Translations under genes and position numbers: made by a program
Assembly (NCBI GenBank): GCA_023484645.1
Contig: JAMCZZ010000026.1
Location: 1 to 15,479 of the forward strand
Length of the DNA: 15,479 nt
Reading direction: 5' to 3'
Source of the DNA: Patescibacteria group bacterium
GTDB lineage: Bacteria > Patescibacteria > UBA1384 > XYA2-FULL-43-10 > 1-14-0-10-43-13
Notes under the pieces: generated by a model
The model's input: the letters and a program-made list of their open reading frames with translations, nothing else
Told to the model about the DNA's origin: nothing
Database searches by the model: none
In this document: positions 13,410-15,479 of the stretch, piece after piece
How the letters are laid out: every line of letters starts with the position of its first letter
How positions within the stretch are numbered: position 1 is the stretch's first letter

Positions 13410-13530
13410 AAGGAACAAGAGACAAGATACAAACAAAACCCAATCCTCAATAATCAATAAACAAATATTTGGATATTAGAATTTGAAGGTTGAATATTAA
13501 CTGGTTATTGTTTCTTGTAACTTGTATCTT
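13410..13530. repeat. A-rich repeat with inverted ends between iscU and folD
   Basis: AAGATACAA (13424-13432) and TTGTATCTT (13522-13530) form the ends of an imperfect inverted repeat. The left arm includes AAGGAACAAGAGACAA (13410-13425) and the right TGGTTATTGTTTCTTGT (13502-13518); both recur inside nifS. The middle holds AATCAATAAACAAATATTTG-like low-complexity sequence. Confidence 0.7.
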
Positions 13531-13545
13531 AAGGAGTTTATAAAG

Positions 13546-14334
13546 ATGTTTGATGGAAAGAAGATTAGAGACGAAATAATCGAAGATCTTAAAAATAAAG
13601 TAGAAAAAATGGAGCGGAAGCCTGGCTTAGCTGTTTTTTTGATTGGCAACGATGTTATTTGCGAGAGGTATGTTGCTCTTAAAAAGCGAATTGCTGAGAA
13701 AATCGGCGTTTTTGTAAGAGTCTACAAATTCGATGAAAATGCCGAGCAGCAAGAAATTATTTCTAAAATAAAAGAGCTAAATACCGATAATACAATCGAT
13801 GGAATAATGGTTCAAATTCCTATTCCTAAGAATTTTGATAAGTATGAAATCATTAACGCTATCAGTCCGGACAAAGACATTGACGGCTTGCGCTTCTGCG
13901 GAGGATTTCATTCGCATTTTACACCTCCTGTAGTTCTTGCAATACTGAAGGCAATCGAACTAGCAGATAAAAATATTGAAGAGTATGAGGTTTTAGTGGT
14001 CGGAAGAGGCTTTCTTGTCGGCTGGCCGGTGGCGCAGTGCATGGAGGAGGCAGTCAAGGGACTTGTTATCGCCGACGGGAGCACAAAAAATCTCGGCCAT
14101 ATTACAGAAACTGCAGACGTAATTATCTCAGCTACTGGAAAAGCAGGTTTGATAAAGCCGGATATGGTTAAGGAAGGGGTTGTTCTAATTGATGCCGGAA
14201 CTTCAGAAGTTGGAGGCGAGCTTTTAGGCGACATTGATCCAGAGTGCTATAAGAAAGCTTCGTTTTACACGCCGGTTCCAGGCGGAATTGGCCCTGTTAC
14301 GATCGCAATGCTTTTGAAAAACTTAGTAGAATAA
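13546..14334 (+). CDS. folD: Methylenetetrahydrofolate dehydrogenase/cyclohydrolase FolD
   Basis: Bifunctional enzyme interconverting 5,10-methylene-, 5,10-methenyl- and 10-formyl-tetrahydrofolate. The 262-residue protein has the catalytic Y42/K46 in ERYVALKKR, DGIMVQIPIP (85-94), ISPDKDIDGL (106-115), the Rossmann region VVGRGFLVGWPV (151-162) and YTPVPGGIGPVTIAMLL (241-257). Several usual residues differ: the PCTP block reads SHFTPP (123-128), GRSxxVG reads GRGFLVG, and the HSxT cofactor block reads DGST (177-180). This could shift cofactor preference (NAD versus NADP). ATG 13546 has AAGGAG (13531-13536) 9 nt upstream; TTG 13522 overlaps the repeat and is rejected. Separated from iscU by repeats, so operon membership is uncertain. 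Confidence 0.93.
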   Translation: MFDGKKIRDEIIEDLKNKVEKMERKPGLAVFLIGNDVICERYVALKKRIAEKIGVFVRVYKFDENAEQQEIISKIKELNTDNTIDGIMVQIPIPKNFDKYEIINAISPDKDIDGLRFCGGFHSHFTPPVVLAILKAIELADKNIEEYEVLVVGRGFLVGWPVAQCMEEAVKGLVIADGSTKNLGHITETADVIISATGKAGLIKPDMVKEGVVLIDAGTSEVGGELLGDIDPECYKKASFYTPVPGGIGPVTIAMLLKNLVE

Positions 14335-14348
14335 TTTCGCTCGCTTCA

Positions 14349-14402
14349 TTGGATTTCTAGGCGCTCTCAAGGCTACATGCGCTTGCAACCGTCGAAATCC
14401 AA
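14349..14402. repeat. Inverted repeat between folD and mnmA
   Basis: TTGGATTTC (14349-14357) and GAAATCCAA (14394-14402) are exact reverse complements around a 36-base GC-richer loop holding two GCGC words. It could be a structured 3' element or a dispersed repeat. No T-run follows, and it does not fold as a tRNA. Confidence 0.6.
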
Positions 14403-14435
14403 CAAAGCCTTGCTTTTATGATTAGTAGATAATTA

Positions 14436-15479
14436 ATGGTTAAAAATAAATCCAAAATTAAAATCGCCATTGGAATGTCTGGAGGAGTTGATTCTTCTGT
14501 CGCAGCAAAAATTCTAAAAGATCAAGGCTATGAAGTAATCGGCTTTATGATGAAACTTTGGTCTGGGTCTGAGATTAAGTGCGACAAGGACAATGCTTGC
14601 TGCGATATTGACGGACTTCAAGATGCAAAAAGAATTGCGGCGATTTTAGATATTCCTTTTTATATTATTGATGTTAGGGAAAAATTCAAAAAGGAAGTTG
14701 CGGACTATTTCATTGAAGAATATAAAAACTTGCGTACTCCTAACCCTTGCGTTAAATGTAATGAAAAAATTAAATTTGGTTGGCTTTTGGACTTTGCCAA
14801 ACAAACCGGATGCGACTATTTGGCGACTGGACACTACGCTCGCATAGCAAGTAATGGTAAATTTCATTTACTAAAAGGCAAGGACGATAAAAAAGATCAA
14901 TCGTATTTTCTCTATCGCTTGAACCAAGACCAGTTGAAACACATTATTTTTCCAGTAGGTGAATTTATTAAAGAAGAGACACGGGCTTTGGCCAAAAAGT
15001 GGAATTTACCTGTGCATGAGAAAAAGGAAAGTCAGGAAATATGTTTTATACAAGAAAAAGATTATCGTGATTTTTTGAAGAAAAACATTTCAGAGGGTTA
15101 TTTTAAAGAGGGGGACATTGTTGACTTGGACGATAACGTGGTTGGAAAACATCAGGGGCTCATCAACTATACAATTGGGCAAAGGAGAGGCATTGAACAA
15201 AGTATTGGATTGGAAAAAAGGAATAAAGAACCCCTTTATGCAATAGGCTTTAATTTAGAGAAGAACCGTCTGATTGTAGGTAAAGATCAAGAGGTGTTTA
15301 GCGACTCTATGTCGTTGTCTGATTTAAGTTGGGTAAGAGAGGAGAATCTTTCTAAAATTTTGGAAAGAAAAAAAGTTAAAGTCAAAATAAGATATAGGCA
15401 TCCAGTAGTTGGGATTAAAAGTATCCATCAACATAAAGATGGCTCATTATTTGTAAATTTTAAAGAGCTACAACAAGAT
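14436..15479 (+). CDS. mnmA: tRNA-specific 2-thiouridylase MnmA (3' end beyond window)
   Basis: ATP-dependent enzyme that thiolates U34 of tRNA-Lys/Glu/Gln using persulfide sulfur. The frame runs open for 348 codons to the last base; the final residues (VNFKELQQD) align near the end of the family, so probably only a few tens of residues are missing. Seen: PP-loop GMSGGVDSSVAAKIL (13-27), the catalytic cysteine C105 in NPCVKCNEKIKF, YLATGHYARI (128-137), DQSYFLYRL, the second cysteine C203 in SQEICFIQ, and NYTIGQRRGI. ATG 14436 is the first start giving the PP-loop; no ribosome binding site is evident. The sulfur donor is likely the NifS encoded three genes upstream, a link supported by the shared pathway and proximity. 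Confidence 0.96.
   Translation, partial: MVKNKSKIKIAIGMSGGVDSSVAAKILKDQGYEVIGFMMKLWSGSEIKCDKDNACCDIDGLQDAKRIAAILDIPFYIIDVREKFKKEVADYFIEEYKNLRTPNPCVKCNEKIKFGWLLDFAKQTGCDYLATGHYARIASNGKFHLLKGKDDKKDQSYFLYRLNQDQLKHIIFPVGEFIKEETRALAKKWNLPVHEKKESQEICFIQEKDYRDFLKKNISEGYFKEGDIVDLDDNVVGKHQGLINYTIGQRRGIEQSIGLEKRNKEPLYAIGFNLEKNRLIVGKDQEVFSDSMSLSDLSWVREENLSKILERKKVKVKIRYRHPVVGIKSIHQHKDGSLFVNFKELQQD

Noticed and set aside
13522..13545. Longer FolD starting at TTG 13522
   Set aside because: The extra codons overlap the spacer repeat and the ribosome binding site at 13531-13536, which points to ATG 13546.
14340..14405. Possible tRNA between folD and mnmA
   Set aside because: A CCAA near the end and paired arms suggested one, but there is no 7-bp acceptor stem, no TTCGAAT-type T-loop and no anticodon arm on either strand.
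1..15479. Recoded TGA (genetic code 25, as in some CPR lineages)
   Set aside because: The first gene ends at a TGA in the expected place and no conserved protein needs TGA read as glycine.

Overview
The window reads as a piece of a small, AT-rich bacterial genome (by eye around 40% G+C). Gene lengths are compact, the standard genetic code fits (TGA is used as a stop), and spacers are filled with AT-rich, hairpin-forming repeats. The gene set includes a minimal NifS-IscU pair, a RsmI and a MetRS both lacking C-terminal extensions, a TrmB-type regulator and short housekeeping genes split by repeats. This best fits a Patescibacteria/CPR bacterium, probably from a metagenome. That placement is inference; no rRNA or other phylogenetic marker is present.

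Layout. Positions 1-2126: an NRAMP-superfamily transporter with an altered metal site, then rsmI. Positions 2138-6222 look like an accessory island: a promoter and two-gene operon (RhuM-Fic/Doc fusion, then a DinD/Bro-N antirepressor-like protein), a TrmB-family regulator on the minus strand, and, divergent from it, a ThiH/HydG-like radical SAM enzyme. The island ends in a strong intrinsic terminator and what looks like a remnant of a PEP-synthase-type gene. Positions 6223-6437 hold palindromic and tandem repeats. Positions 6438-11011 carry metG, an EamA-type transporter flanked on both sides by copies of one AT-rich repeat, tatD, and a GT4 glycosyltransferase whose stop codon overlaps that of a convergent small unknown gene. 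That unknown gene is divergent from an orphan Phd/YefM antitoxin-like gene (11368-11577).

Positions 11690-15479 hold nifS, iscU, folD and a 3'-truncated mnmA that runs off the window. NifS mobilises cysteine sulfur, IscU receives it for Fe-S cluster assembly, and MnmA uses persulfide sulfur for tRNA 2-thiouridine. The radical SAM enzyme would also need an Fe-S cluster.

The most unusual signal is in nifS. Its reading frame contains two in-frame insertions that resemble intergenic repeats of the same window. One is a 44-bp imperfect palindrome that also sits just before metG. The other is an A-rich spacer-type repeat whose motifs recur on both sides of the iscU-folD spacer; it ends in a perfect 14-bp hairpin. 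The other leads are the RhuM-Fic/DinD operon, the TrmB/ThiH-like pair and the NRAMP-like protein lacking the usual metal ligands.
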